Source: Agrypnia vestita (taxonomy: Eukaryota; Arthropoda; Insecta; Trichoptera; Phryganeidae). From it: a stretch of 64,000 nucleotides of DNA. The position numbers and the translations under genes were made by a program. A model generated the notes under the pieces. The model ran no database searches. It was not told the DNA's origin and worked only from the letters and a program-made list of their open reading frames with translations. Position 1 is the stretch's first letter; each line of letters starts with the position of its first letter. The stretch is taken from the NCBI GenBank assembly GCA_016648135.1, contig JADDOH010004228.1, positions 62,001-126,000 on the forward strand, written 5' to 3'. Positions 46,301 to 58,317 of this stretch are shown piece by piece.

Positions 46301-47842
46301 AAAAGACTCATTCTGCAATGTATCTATATATATTTACGTATGTATTTATAAGAGGACCTATTAATCAAATAAAATTAATTTGTGTCTATATTGTGAACAG
46401 CAAGGGGTTTTCTACGACTCTAATATATTTTAAAGACTTCATCTCTAATAAACACGTGAACAATGATTATGGATGTTAGTTTTAAATAAAATAAATGTGA
46501 ATATAATTCTGTCTAAATGTAGTACATTGACTCAATATCAACTCAGCTTTGCTCTCGGATTTAAAAAAAATATTTTGAAAATTACGCTCTTAACAAACTT
46601 TTACTTAAAAATACCGAAGTAACTGCCAAATCATTCAATGATCTACTGAAAATAACTTAATTCAAGTTTTGTTTTATTTTTATTTGACTATATGTATTTC
46701 AGAACTTGTGAACTAATTTAATAGAAAATCTCTACAAAAATTGTTATCAATCTTATACTATTATAAATCTATATTTACATATATTCTCAGGTTCATATTA
46801 TGAGTGCATATATGTAATACGTTTGCAAAATGTCACAAACTCTCTGATAACACAACCATTATTAGTATTTAATTTTATCCATTTTTCTACAAATTTTTTT
46901 ATATTCATGTAGTTTTTATAGTTTCACTTTCCAGATTTCCAATTGTCACTAAAAATATTGTATCACGAGAGTATCAAATTCTCATAACACGTATCTAATC
47001 ATTAAAACACGTTGTATGAAATTATAATATATTGCTCCATTTTGCTTTATAAGTGACACTTTTATTAAATATGTATAACTTAAACAGAGGAATTAAGGAA
47101 TACAAGTGAAATGGGTTAAACTTATTATGACAAGTATCTAAAAGCATCACCTATAATAAATATTGAAAGAAAGAAAGCCATATTACGACAAAATTGTATT
47201 AAATTTATGATCCAATGCAATGACTGTAGATAATTCATTTTAATGGAGATGATTGAAAATGATATGTTGGTGTTATAAATTGTAACTTAACTGCCGTGTA
47301 ATTAATAAATATATAAATAAATGTACACGAGCATATTATGTATAATTTGCTAACGTTCATAAAACCGTAATCCATAAAAATTTGTTCATGTGTATGGATA
47401 TGTCACCAAAGGGATTTCTAAAACTTATGTACTCATTAGAATACTTTTTTTAATGTTCACTAGAATATTAAAATGTTATAAAGAATCGTTTATTTGGAAA
47501 GGGAGGATAATTATACATTTTAAAATACAGTTTGGAGAAGATAACCAAAGTAAGTCATCGATCATTTTTGATCGGTAATGGTTTTCATACATGTTAAACA
47601 TACGTATTTTGTCCATAAATGTTCATGCTTCTGATAGGTGTATCTTACATCCCCTAATCCTTATTGACGATTCTGAAGTTATTTAATATTAGGGTTGATA
47701 TTCTGATGTTATTAAAAAATATTTCTCTGTAATATCACTCATCCCACAAATATATTATTATCTTTCATCACCTGTAATCAGAACTCAAGTATAGTGTTTT
47801 TAATGAAATTTAAGTCAAATTAAAATTAATAACTGCTATTAT
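43332..47842. other. AT-rich intergenic or 3' UTR sequence, no gene recognised
   Basis: No exon, RNA gene or transposon end was recognised. Open frames (for example 46267-46479 plus) are short and motif-free. Confidence 0.45.
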
Positions 47843-48290
47843 TAAGTTCTGCAGGTTAAGTGTTATTTTAAATGTGACAGCTATTTCGGCTTGTTAGACC
47901 ATTATCAAACAATGAATATACTGATCTTGAATAAAAAATTATCTTCTCTCCACTTCTCAATATGTGTGAGAAATCTAAAACCAAGGCCATAAATTAAAAA
48001 AAATATTTAATGTAAAATTCTCATGATTGTTAATAAAATAACAACTAAATAGAAGTAATTCAGTTAATCACTTACAGAACGGGAAATTTTGATGATTAAG
48101 CGTAGGTAACATAGAATTTTATAAACCGGGGAATCTTTAATGACAAGTGCCTAGAAAAAATAATCTTATTATAAGGTAACTTAAACCTTATAAATAAGTC
48201 GATTATACGCTGTATATTCGTTATTTGATAATGGCCCTACAATCTGCCACATTTAAAATAACACTTAACCTGCAGAACTTAATAATAATA
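47843..48290. mobile_element. Foldback repeat with CTGCAGGTTAAGTG ends
   Basis: TTAAGTTCTGCAGGTTAAGT…TTATTTTAAATGTG at the left is complementary to CACATTTAAAATAACACTTA…CCTGCAGAACTTAA at 48250-48285. The right arm is also a direct match to 19550-19590. Together they suggest a dispersed element about 445 bp long with ~38-bp inverted ends. Confidence 0.6.
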
Positions 48291-48737
48291 TTTATTAAAA
48301 TTTAATTTAATTTAAATTTCATTAAAAATAAACATGGGTTCTACAAACAAAACACAAAAACCATAAACAAGTATGGTGTATTAAGCGTAATAATAATAAT
48401 ACTTTTTGTTTTTTGGTCAAACAAACAAGTTTAATTTTAAAAAATTTGCAATGAGTTGCCAATTTGGCAAATATTCATTCTCAACTGGAAAAAATAATTT
48501 TAAACGCATTACTCATTTCGAGAAAACATTTATTTCAAAATATTTATTGTGCCTACTAATGAACTTAATTTAATGTACTAGGTATATGTTTCATGAGAAG
48601 TATAATGCTATCAATCTTTAGAAAACAGTAATTCAAAAAAACACTTTTTTATCATGTATTTACATATGAATAGATTGGTTCAAATTAGAACTGAATGTTG
48701 AAAGTTTTTCTCTACGATATCATGCAATATAAAGTTA

Positions 48738-48869
48738 ACAGTGGAGAGACACTACACTTTCGCCATCCAATTCGGCATTTTTTTATTTTAAAGTGGTCAT
48801 CCTCCTCACGCCACTTAAACTCATGTGCAAGCGATGCGGGGAGGCGTCCATACAAAACCGCTTCACTGT
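48738..48869. mobile_element. Possible short MITE
   Basis: ACAGTGGAG at the left and CTTCACTGT at the right are inverted with one mismatch and enclose a 132-bp block of higher GC (CGCCATCCAATTCGGC; CACGCCACTTAAACTCATG). The short TIR and lack of a clear target duplication keep confidence low. Confidence 0.35.
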
Positions 48870-49111
48870 CAATGAAAAATAAAAAACAAGAAATAAAATG
48901 AAACGTTATACATAATATACACATTTGCGAGGAAATAAAAATAAAACCAAAGAGTACGAGTCATTAAAAAATGATGTGAAAACAAATCCAAGTATATGAT
49001 AAATAAAGTGAACATAGAATATATTTATATTTTGTCTATGGCTACTAAAGGAATAAAGGATTCGAAAAAAATTAATTAAGTAAAATTCGCATTTAGCCAA
49101 TACCAAGCACA

Positions 49112-49640
49112 TACAAGGTGTCTCATAGGTAGTAGCAAAAACTTTACAGGTGTATTCCTGCTTTTATAATGAGTCGAAAATGTTCAAGCAACCATGACCT
49201 AATACCAATAGTTATGAAGATAGGCAATATCAATGTTTGCATTTACTTTTAAATATTTCCGACTTATTTTTTGCAACATTCACATATTTTATTATTATTA
49301 CATAACAGATATCGATTATGAAAAATTCGTTCGCTTTAATACAAATCGAATAAAATGTTAAAAACCCTCCAGAAATTGAAAATAGGTTTTTTTTTTACAA
49401 GGTTTTTATCAATTTATTTGAGTTGTATTGAAGTGAATGAAATTTTTCATAATAAATATAAATTACTGTACCTAAGGATAGTTCAATTATTTGCAAAAAA
49501 TATGTCAGAAATATTGAAAAAATACAAATTTTGATATTATATATAACATATCTCTATAACTATAGATATCTCTATAACTATTGAAAAATTTCGACTCATT
49601 ATCAATTCATCTGTTTTTGCTACTACCTATGAGACATACT
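49112..49640. mobile_element. Palindromic MITE, TGTCTCATAG-end subtype
   Basis: The left end TACAAGGTGTCTCATAGGTA, then GTAGCAAAAAC, matches inverted TTTTTGCTACTACCTATGAG at the right end. The interior holds the same core as 20671-21067 (GAGTCGAAAATGTTCAAGC; ACCTAATACCAATAGTTATG). A second isolated end, GCTATGAGACACCCCATATA, lies at 49776-49797. Confidence 0.8.
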
Positions 49641-50749
49641 AATTAATGACACGGACGTGACGAAACCGGTAGCGTAGTAATCATAAATAAGTAACAAATT
49701 GTACATAAGAGTAAACTCACCAAAAAATGTCTGAAAGAAATTATTGCATAGTAAGTGCCCAACAAATACATAAAAAAAGCTATGAGACACCCCATATAAT
49801 ATAAATATGGATATACACATTTATAAATATTTCTTGCCGCTGAGTGGTGGTGGCATATTCTATTCAATAAAATATTAATATATTATATAATATTCAAAAA
49901 TTGATTCAACGTTAATCTTCGACGTACGTTTATGGCGCAGTTAGAAATTCGAACCCATAGCCACACACACTACACACGCCAACAATAATTATTTGTGGGA
50001 TGATCGATATTTATCTTCTTCAATACTTTTGATCGAATCTCACCTTTGTACACATTTTTTGTCAAATTTGTTGAAAATTTGATATTTAACTTTGTATAAA
50101 CTCTATACAATATTGAATTATAAAACATACTTAAATAATTCTACAAATTGTATTTTTATTATTATCTTATGAAAATAAAACTATTTTTATGTTAAGAATT
50201 GTCAATTAAATATGCATTCAAATCATAATATTAATTGGTTTATTTTCATTGTAACCTTCATTTTGAGGCAGCTGTCATCCGCCCATAGCTACCCTGACGA
50301 CCGCAGTAGCTACACGAACCACTTTTTGTGGTCCTGCGAACTCCTGGTATTGACTCGACGCTCAACCAGCAGCGGGCAGCAAAATTGTGATCAACTCGTG
50401 GCCAATTTATTCTCTAGCCTATTTGCATTTCGAGTTGATAACCGTTGACCGGCAGGCTTACGTTATAGTATCAAAATATTTTCTGAAAATATTTTCTGGA
50501 AATGTAGGTTTGGAAATTATAACACTTTTAGCAGACAACAGGTAGGTAATGCAGGTACAGAAAATGTGTAAATGTGTAAAACGTTAAAGTATAATTAAGA
50601 TAAATTATGGAAATCTCATAGAGGCGACGCTATTTATATGAGAAACATTTATGGAAGTCTATAAAAAATATAGAAGTATCATTACCAGCTGCGAAATCTA
50701 TGTATACTGTTTCAGGAGGAGAGATGTCAATAGCATAACCCCTTGAAAT

Positions 50750-51598
50750 ATACTGTATATAATATAATGAAGGATGTTTCCTATTTGGATCATACAGAAG
50801 CAACAAAATCACTAATAAATGCATACGCTATCTCTCGCTTAGACTACTGTAATGGTATCTACGCTCATCTCCTGAAGCAGGAAATAAACAAATTACAATC
50901 TGTATGTAATGCCGCCGCAAGACTCATTACCGGCGTTTCAAAGTTTGCGCACATCTCAAACCATCTTCAAAACCTTCACTGGCTTAGATGTCCAGAGAGG
51001 ATTGAATATAAGCTTTGCCTTACAATATTTAAGGCTATTCACAACATGGCCACTCAATACATAACCGACTTCTGCATTCCATTCTCCGCACACAATAGAC
51101 AACTAACACTTCGCTCAGCATCAACATCTAATACAAATAGGTTAGCTGAAGTAAATCGCGTCCACAAAACTAATTTCGGTGATCGTGCTTTCGCGGTGGC
51201 TGGACCAAAGTTATGGAACAAACTACCTAATAAAATGAGACAAACAGACAGCTTACCTGTTCAAAAAACAACTTAAGACGCATTTATTTAGACAATCCTA
51301 TAAAAACCTATAGAATCTGACCACAACAACGCTAGCTAATGTTTTCCACTCATATTGTGCACTCCGCGAAAACACAATTCTTTCAGGGACTCACAAACTA
51401 TTATAGTACTCAATTTTAATTCCACTTCTTGTATGCCCCTAGTGAATAAGTAATAGTAAATAAGTTTTTTCTTTTCTAGCAGTAAGTTGTCTTGTAAGAT
51501 AATAATTTCTCTGTGTAAAGCGCCCTTGAGGTGAGTATTTCGCGAAAACGGCGCTATACAAATTATCCAATTATTATTATTATTATTATTATATATAA
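50750..51598 (+). pseudogene. CR1-like LINE 3' part with ATT tail
   Basis: A 177-codon open frame encodes the post-RT part of a CR1-type polyprotein: TEATKSLINAYAISRLDYCN, then LQSVCNAAARLITG, HLQNLHWLRCPERIEYKLCL, and GDRAFAVAGPKLWNKLPNKM. The frame shifts near 51265 (continuing LKTHLFRQS). The 3' UTR ends AAAGCGCCCTTGAGGTGAGT, GGCGCTATACAAATTATC and (ATT)n at 51570-51592, a classic CR1/L2-type 3' end. The catalytic RT region is lost. A related tail scrap, AAGCGCCCTTAGGGTG, is at 20058. Confidence 0.85.
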
Positions 51599-53179
51599 CT
51601 TCCAAAAATTCGATATGGAATTGGTGAACGTTGCATTGTGTAGAGAGATCATTTAAGCCAGCTCATACAGGTTATAAGCCCTGGGCCCCCGTGAGATTTC
51701 TACACTTTATCTTAATTAAATAATAATCTCGCAATGGATAAATCCAATAATTGTGTTCTCAGAACATTGTTTATAGTCAAAATATAAGAATAATTTTGCA
51801 TCACAAGAAAGCGTTTATTGGCAATTATTTTTCATTGAGATATTCATACTTTTGGGGCAAATGCTTCACCACCGTCGTTTCATTTCTCGCCCTCGACTGC
51901 CTGTGCGTTAACCGAAATTCTGATCACAAACCGAGGCATTTTTTGTACCGAGGCACGACTGCTCGTATGTTAACCGAAATTGTGAGCAAACGCAAGGCGA
52001 GGTCGCAAACCAGCGAGGATTTTGTTCGTAACTCGAATTGTTTGTTTCTTCTTATTTTCAGACTTTCATCCGGTGTATCATAAGCTATTCTGAGATGGAA
52101 AAACTCTGTTCAATATTTAAAATTCTGTACTTTCTAACTAAAGTTTTTTATCTCCGCGTAGCTAATTATGTGTGCTGTGATTTGTTTCACCAACAAGCAC
52201 CTCTTAATGTATATTTACACGTTACGCGGCTAACAATAATTGGAGGAACAACGTACCTGCGTCACTGTACAATCTGCTTCGCGTAGTTAGACAATCATGG
52301 ACCCCTCCATCACGACTCTGATTGACTAGGGAAGTGGTTCTCAAAATACTGCTAACAAGTGACATAAGACATACAAGTTATTCAAAGACAGAAAAATTAA
52401 CTTCTGTCTTGTATTTGAAAGAACTGAAATTTGTAACAATGGAATACCCATTAATGCTAACAGGAAAAACGTACGTAGGTACCTAATTATTACGTGTCAA
52501 TAACCGTTAACGGTTTCACCTGCTTAATATTGTAACCGTTATCTAATATTAGTTATATTCATTATATTGTAATTTTTCGGATAGGAGATATTATGTTGAC
52601 AGGCTTAATAGTGTGGCTTGGAATGGGTCAAAGAAAACCCGAACGCCGCTCTAGTTCATGAAATTTACACAAATACAGCTCCGGTTAGTGAGATTCTCAC
52701 AAAGATAGCTGTGGCTGTGATGTCCTTTCAATTACATCTTCAATTTTAATTTTAAGTATATCTCCTACTGTGAATATAAATATGAAAAAATTCAACAATA
52801 TAAATACTACACTATTGACAAAAGGAACTGGAGTTTGTGGTGTTAAGGTGGTTGTATTAAGTATCTAATAATAATATTGAATATCTCCACTCAATTTTCA
52901 CTTTACTACCACCTTTACACCACCAGTAACTTTCCTCTTTTTGTCAGTACCTAATTAATTCATTACATATATTTTCACCTAATCCATGTTAAAAAATCTA
53001 CATTTTAATGTAGTCAGTGTAATACTTCACCCGTCGATGAGAGATTTATACTCTCGAAACTCGAGTAGTTAAATATAAAAATAACTCAAGTAGAAAACAC
53101 AGTTCATGTTTTCTGTCCATTTTAATGATCATCATGAATAATCTTTACAGTGTTAACCAATGCCAAATCTAATAATAAA
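51599..53179. other. Intergenic stretch, no gene recognised
   Basis: A plus-strand frame is open at 51751-52083 but is unsupported. CCGAAATT…GAG motifs recur at about 51912 and 51970 (GTTAACCGAAATT twice), a loose ~60-bp duplication. No other structure seen. Confidence 0.4.
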
Positions 53180-53245
53180 TAATAACCAAATTAATTAATC
53201 AATTAGAAAGACATACAGAAAAATCTAATTCACGAAAAAATATTA

Positions 53246-53319
53246 GGTTACTACTGGGATTCGAACCCAGGTCACCTCCTTTCCGGGGCCGGTGCTCTGA
53301 CCACTAAGCTATAGCAACC
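53246..53319 (-). other. tRNA-like sequence, left arm
   Basis: This is the mirror copy of the sequence at 53485-53558, with the same pol III box motifs and the same defective anticodon arm. It is probably a tRNA-derived SINE head, not a working tRNA. Confidence 0.6.
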
Positions 53320-53484
53320 CTCTATGTTTCCGTGAATATATCGACCTTATATGTAGTTCTTATTTTTATTAATTGATTAATTTTTATTTTTGTCCATAGA
53401 GCAATCCACTTTTTTATTAAAAATTAATCAATTAATAAAAATAAGAACTACATATAAGGTCGATATATTCACGGAAACATAGAG

Positions 53485-53558
53485 GGTTGCTATAGCTTAG
53501 TGGTCAGAGCACCGGCCCCGGAAAGGAGGTGACCTGGGTTCGAATCCCAGTAGTAACC
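53485..53558 (+). other. tRNA-like sequence, right arm (SINE head or pseudo-tRNA)
   Basis: Seventy-four nt with an acceptor stem (GTTGCTA/TAGTAAC), a D arm (GCTT/GAGC), an A box TAGCTTAGTGG, a perfect T arm (CTGGG-TTCGAAT-CCCAG) and a B box GGTTCGAATCC. The anticodon stem does not pair (CCGGC against AGGAG) and position 33 is C instead of U, so it should not act as a tRNA. If forced, the anticodon would be CGG. Downstream sequence TAATATTTTTTCGTGAATTAG would be the SINE body; T runs there could terminate pol III. Confidence 0.6.
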
Positions 53559-54059
53559 TAATATTTTTTCGTGAATTAGATTTTTCTGTATGTCTTTCTA
53601 ATTGATTAATTAATTTGGTTATTAAATATTTCACAGAACTTTGTTCTGAAAAATTACAACTTCACAAATATGAATGTGTTCTTGAATATATAATAATAAA
53701 TAATACTTTTAAAACAACAACTATTTTAATAAAATTCTAAGCCACCATTTATTTAGTCATTAAACTCACTTTTCTTACGATCTATATTGCATAACAACTA
53801 TTTACTTTTAAGGGTGAAAATACTAAAAATAATTCTTAAATTTTGGGAGGATTCAGTTTAAAAGAACATTCTTCATTGTTTTGGATAACATTGTGATATT
53901 AAAACATCCAATATAATCTCCGCCAATAAAAATGTGTACCTAATCTCGGCCCGAAAGCATAACAAATTTAAAATCCCGTACATTAATGTACTGAATTTAA
54001 AATGTTCCCTGGGGATAAAATCCAGTATTCTGTTCACTAAATCTAAGAATAATTAAAAC

Positions 54060-54385
54060 TATAGCAAATAAAAAAAAAAAGAAGCATGTAAGGACCAACA
54101 GGAAAACCTATTCAAAATTTGTAAAATCTTACCGTTTCAAAAACAACTTTATTATAAACTGACACCGGATGAATACGAGAACAAGAGATTTAAAACACTA
54201 GTACAAAATGAATATACGATAAGACAAATAACGAATAAAAAACTAGAAATAAAAAAACAAATAATTATCGCGGAGACAGGACTAAACAGTGCGTAATACC
54301 AAAATTATTCAACAAACTACCGGATAGAATAAAATATGTAAAGGGACAAAAAATATAGAAAAAACACTAAAGAAATACAACAAAA
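54060..54385 (+). pseudogene. LINE ORF2 C-terminal fragment (CR1/Jockey-like)
   Basis: Broken plus-strand frames give a basic region and then IPKLFNKLPDRIKYVKGQK, the family's usual C-terminal motif, with several stops and shifts. It directly abuts the TTAG-tail LINE fragment at 54386, so two LINE remnants lie head to tail. Confidence 0.55.
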
Positions 54386-54905
54386 CTAGCGGTACACAAT
54401 GGAGTTCAGGTACCGACACTAATGTATGGAAGTGAAGCCTGGAGCTAGCAGAAGTGGAACGAAAGTAGATTCAATGCAGTGGAGATGAGATCCCTTAGAC
54501 GTATATGTGGCAAATCCATGTATGATAGAGTAAAGAATTAAGATATTAGGAAAGAATGTAAAGCTGATCGTAGCATAATACATAGAATAAAAATAGGGTC
54601 GCTCAGGTGATTTGGGCATGTTGAGCGAATGAATGAGGAAAGAATAGTAAGAAAGATATATAATGCAAGTGTTGGCGGCGCCAGAAAGAGAGGGCGACCA
54701 CGGAAGACGTGACATGACCAGATTAACCAGATACTGGAAGATGGTTCTGTTACAAGCCTCAACAACCGTCGATCTTGCATGCGAAGATGTATGAATGTAG
54801 ATGAAGCGAAAGTCGTATGTCAGGACAGAAGAGTATGGCGCTCTATCCTCTCTGCCTACCCCCACGGGGAAACGGCGTGATAGTAAGTTAGTTAGTTAGT
54901 TAAGG
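54386..54905 (+). pseudogene. LINE C-terminal fragment (TTAG-tail family, copy 4)
   Basis: The plus strand reads, across shifts and stops, TLMYGSEAWS-like residues, NAVEMRSLRRICGKSMYDRV, LRxFGHVERMNEERIVRKIY-like residues and RRCMNVDEAKVVCQD. It ends with CCCACGGGGAAACGGCGTGA, then TAGTAAG and (TTAG)n at 54890-54903. This is the best-preserved 3' end of the family and lacks the palindrome present in the copy at 3381. The minus-strand open frame of 148 codons over it is antisense. Confidence 0.8.
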
Positions 54906-55016
54906 ACAATTAAGTAAGGAAATGTACATATACTGTAATGAAATCCTTGCGTTTAAACTGTAAATACAGTTTTGCAAGATGTAAAAATAAAATGGAAACA
55001 ATAAAAAAATTAAAAA

Positions 55017-55083
55017 AGTGTTGCGGATATTTTATACCGTATGTTTTTCCGAGAAACGATTCTCGACGTTTCGTTGAATTCTT
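55017..55083 (+). repeat. Second copy of the CGATTCTCGACGTTTCGTTG repeat
   Basis: GGATATTTTATACCGTATGT and AAACGATTCTCGACGTTTCG match 8650-8705. The element around it was not delimited. Confidence 0.5.
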
Positions 55084-55099
55084 TCTTATTCAATGTTAT

Positions 55100-56570
55100 C
55101 CGGAACACAAACGAAAATTAATTTCACAACCGCACCCAAACTAATCCACTCAATCTACTCACATCCTTCGTTTTCCTTATCTTAATCCTGCATCCCACCC
55201 TACCCTCCCCACCCCTCTATTTGTGTAACAAAAATTAACTTATATTGCCACACTTTGCTCGTATCAGTGAAAAGTTCGTAATTGGCATGGTTTACTATTT
55301 TTTTACGAAACTTAAAATAAGACATTTAACTTCGGGGGTACCTATGCATAAAAAATAGGAGAGCTATAATATCTGTTCCACACAAAATGGCGAACGGCAA
55401 CGATTTAGTAGATTTGTAGAATAGGGAAGTTGCACGATCCGACGCCTTGCCACGGACACGCGAGTTTTGTGATATTTTAATCAATAATTAATTAATTAAA
55501 AAATTAAAAAATTAAAAAATTAAAAAATTTTAAAAATTTAAAATATTTAGAATATTTGAAAAATTACAGAATTTATATTACTACACTTTTATCACATTTT
55601 ACTAAATAGGAAAGAGATTTTAAATAAAAACACAGGTTCAGACTATACAAAAACGGTGCACTGAACCGGCAGAGTGACGGACATTACGACCGATAAAAGC
55701 ACAAGAAAAGCGAGGATTTCACACTGCCTGGTCCATTTCACCTTCCTTTATTTATACCAAAAAACAAACATAACGGGATTTTAACGGTCAAAATGGGATT
55801 AGCCTTGGAGGGGAGATAAATCTTGAGATGGCGCAGTAGCGGAGAGTGCTGGACCACTCTCATCCGCACGGAAAAGAGTCGCAGGCGCGTGTAATACCGT
55901 GCCGCTGTAGTGCTTAGACGGCGCGTTTGGCTCGTCTATCTAAGATTTCTCTCGATCGGAGAGACGTACATATGTACAAATTATATCAATTTGGGCGCTT
56001 GACACATCCGCATATGAATTTGATTATGACTAATGTGTCCGGATGTGTCAGCGACCGTAATTCGCCTCAAAAGGGCCGAATCTTATCTCTCGATATATCT
56101 CCCTCAAAACCAATCCGTTTGTTTATTTTTTAGTGAATCCTGACAGGAAATGACATGCCGAATCCAACGGTATACGACATGCCAGGTTTTGTGCATTTTT
56201 TAAAAAATTCATCTCGCGAATTTTTTCGCATTACGGCCCGGACGCCCTTCACGGGACGCCGGCGTGTGGTCCATAAACCCAGCTTCACCGTATTGGATGC
56301 CGCGTGAGGGGTGCGCACGCTGTTTCGGGCCCCCTTTCAGACGGCTACCTGCCAATCTATTGCGCAGTTAGTAAAAGAAATGTAAAAGAAATGTATTTTT
56401 TTAATGTTATTTGTAATCCGCGAGATCGTCGTCATCTTCCAAAATTGAGATGCGCGTCTCGCGGGTTTTCTATATGCACAATCCCTGTTATCTCCCGTCA
56501 GCATTCAGAATTAATAAGACCGCCAAAACCCAGTCAGTTTATTTTCCAAAAAACACAGAATAAAAATATA
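55100..56570. other. Intergenic, mixed composition, no gene recognised
   Basis: The stretch includes (TTAAAAAA)n low complexity at about 55493-55540 and a GC-richer block at 55800-56330. An 11-bp inverted repeat TGACACATCCG/CGGATGTGTCA lies at 56000-56010 and 56040-56050. Open frames in the GC-richer block lack motifs. The block may be an unclassified repeat. Confidence 0.4.
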
Positions 56571-56574
56571 AGAA

Positions 56575-56672
56575 ATACTTAATTCTAACAAAAACATATA
56601 AATTATACAAAAAGTACTTAATCTAACAAAAACATATAAATTATACAAAAGGTACTTAATCTAACAAAAAGG
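56575..56672 (+). repeat. 38-bp tandem repeat, about 2.5 units
   Basis: Unit TACTTAATCTAACAAAAACA followed by TATAAATTATACAAAAAG is repeated with single-base differences. Confidence 0.85.
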
Positions 56673-56999
56673 AAAAATACAAGTTAGCAAATGATTTGGG
56701 GCCCCAAAGAAAAAATATATTATTGTCCTTTGACACACAAATATACACACATTTTTATTCATTGCTTTTATGTCATTATCGCCTGTTGCGTTCCCATGCG
56801 TAACAATATCGAATAATACTTAGGGTTTTTTTTTAATTTTTACCATTTCGAATTCATGTAAAATTATAAAATATACGATGTTTATTACAATAAGTACTTT
56901 TATAAAAGTGTCAAAGTTATAGAACTGATGCACTTGTAGAAGATAAGGCGGTCTAGCCGCCTGTAAAGTACTCGGAGTATTCTAAGGAATTTAAAAAAA

Positions 57000-57216
57000 T
57001 CGAATAAGATTTTTCATAATCAATATAAGTTCCTGTAATGATAGTTCAATTTTTTTTCGAAAAAGTACGAAATATTGAAAAAATAATGCAAATTTTGATA
57101 TTGCGTACCTCCATAACTATTGATTGTTAGGATTGCTTGAATATTTTCGATTCGATTGAATATTTTAAAGGCAGGAATCCACCTTTTTTTGCTAGTAGCT
57201 ATGAGACACCCTGTAT
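57000..57216. mobile_element. Right-half palindromic MITE (TGTCTCATAG-end subtype)
   Basis: It contains the core (AATGATAGTTCAA; GATATTGCGTACCTCCATAA; GGCAGGAATCC) and ends TTTTTTTGCTAGTAGCTATG, AGACACCCTGTATA. The ACACCCTGTATA terminus shows that this subtype shares its outermost TACAGGGT with the other subtypes. Confidence 0.75.
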
Positions 57217-57219
57217 AAT

Positions 57220-58310
57220 CCCAACATCTTTCAATGAAATTTGAAAAAGAATTTGTAAAGAGAATACATGTAGTCTCAATTTCTATTAAAATTTATTAAC
57301 AGTTCAATGATTCTGGTCGAGTTTTAGGTTAGATTACGTTAGGATGGTAGAAAAGCTTAAATTAATCTAAATTGACGGTTTTCGATAAAAATCTAAATGG
57401 CAGAATGACAAAATAGTACATCCTTGAAAAAAATAGAATATTCGAACGAAATCAATAAATTTACTTATCCGAGATCAACTCGACTATAAAAATGAAATCG
57501 TAATTTTAACTCTACTCACTATTTACAATGTATACAATATTTTTGCAAGAGAACCTAAAAATGCATTATATTTATCTACACTACAATTTGTCTCAATCCG
57601 TGCACACAAACTGCGGTTGCTGAGACCGATTGCACCGTAAATTCGGTATTTACGGTGAAATCGATCGTAGCTGTCGCATACAAAGATACGACTAACCACT
57701 GTCGTAAGTTCGACAACTTTTCCTCATACATTTTTCACTCATTCCCCGTAAATGAAACATTTTTAACCACCCTGCCCGTACTAGAACAAACAAAATACGT
57801 AGGGCGAATTATTTCGCTACCGTTTAATCATGTTATCTACTTTGATATAAATCATTTTACTACTCATAATACTTAAATATTATATCATTTTTAATGTTCC
57901 TTGCAAGGAAATATTTATTAATTTGTGTTTATTTGACAATTATGAATCAGAATGAGGAGAAAGTCACAAGGATGAAGAGTATCGAGGACTTCCTGGTTCT
58001 ATTGAAATCCTATCTTACTTCGTGGCAACTTTCACCTATTCAAGTACCTCGATAATAATTACATTCTAATCGATTGGCTTATATCTAATTCTAAATATAA
58101 TATTATGCGAAAATGCGTAAAAAAAATATTGTTTTGAGTTAAGTTATGCGTTTCGTTTTATCTTTATTCCATATTAGAGGGTATAAAAATTGTCCATTAT
58201 AAAAAAAATGTGCATAATTAAAGTACTCTGAAAATTAGTATAATATAATTATTACATAATAACTGAGTAATTTAAGAGTAGGTAAAATAAAAATATAAAT
58301 TACTATACCC
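57220..58310. other. Intergenic, no gene recognised
   Basis: AT-rich. One open frame (57655-57876 plus, 73 codons) has no recognisable motif. Confidence 0.45.
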
Positions 58311-58317
58311 AAAAAAA

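Larger units (their letters stand above)
53180..53624. repeat. Exact 207-bp palindrome (inverted duplication) with 31-bp spacer
   Basis: Arms 53180-53386 and 53418-53624 are exact reverse complements over all 207 bases by my reading. The spacer is 53387-53417. Each arm holds one tRNA-like sequence pointing outward from the centre. Perfect identity implies recent origin or ongoing gene conversion. Assembly artefact must be considered. Confidence 0.9.

Noticed and set aside
51751..52083. 110-codon plus-strand open frame
   Set aside because: No motif, no splice context, and internal loose repetition (GTTAACCGAAATT twice).
53485..53558. Functional tRNA gene
   Set aside because: Anticodon stem does not pair and position 33 is not U, so it is called tRNA-like only.
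54419..54865. 148-codon minus-strand open frame
   Set aside because: It is antisense to the LINE C-terminal coding sequence that reads on the plus strand; the same antisense frame appears over the other copy at 3419-4198.
55870..56330. GC-richer block as a possible promoter or exon
   Set aside because: Frames are short and unrelated to known domains; no splice sites or start motifs consistent with a gene.
56575..56672. CRISPR-like array
   Set aside because: It is a simple contiguous tandem repeat without spacers, in eukaryotic DNA.
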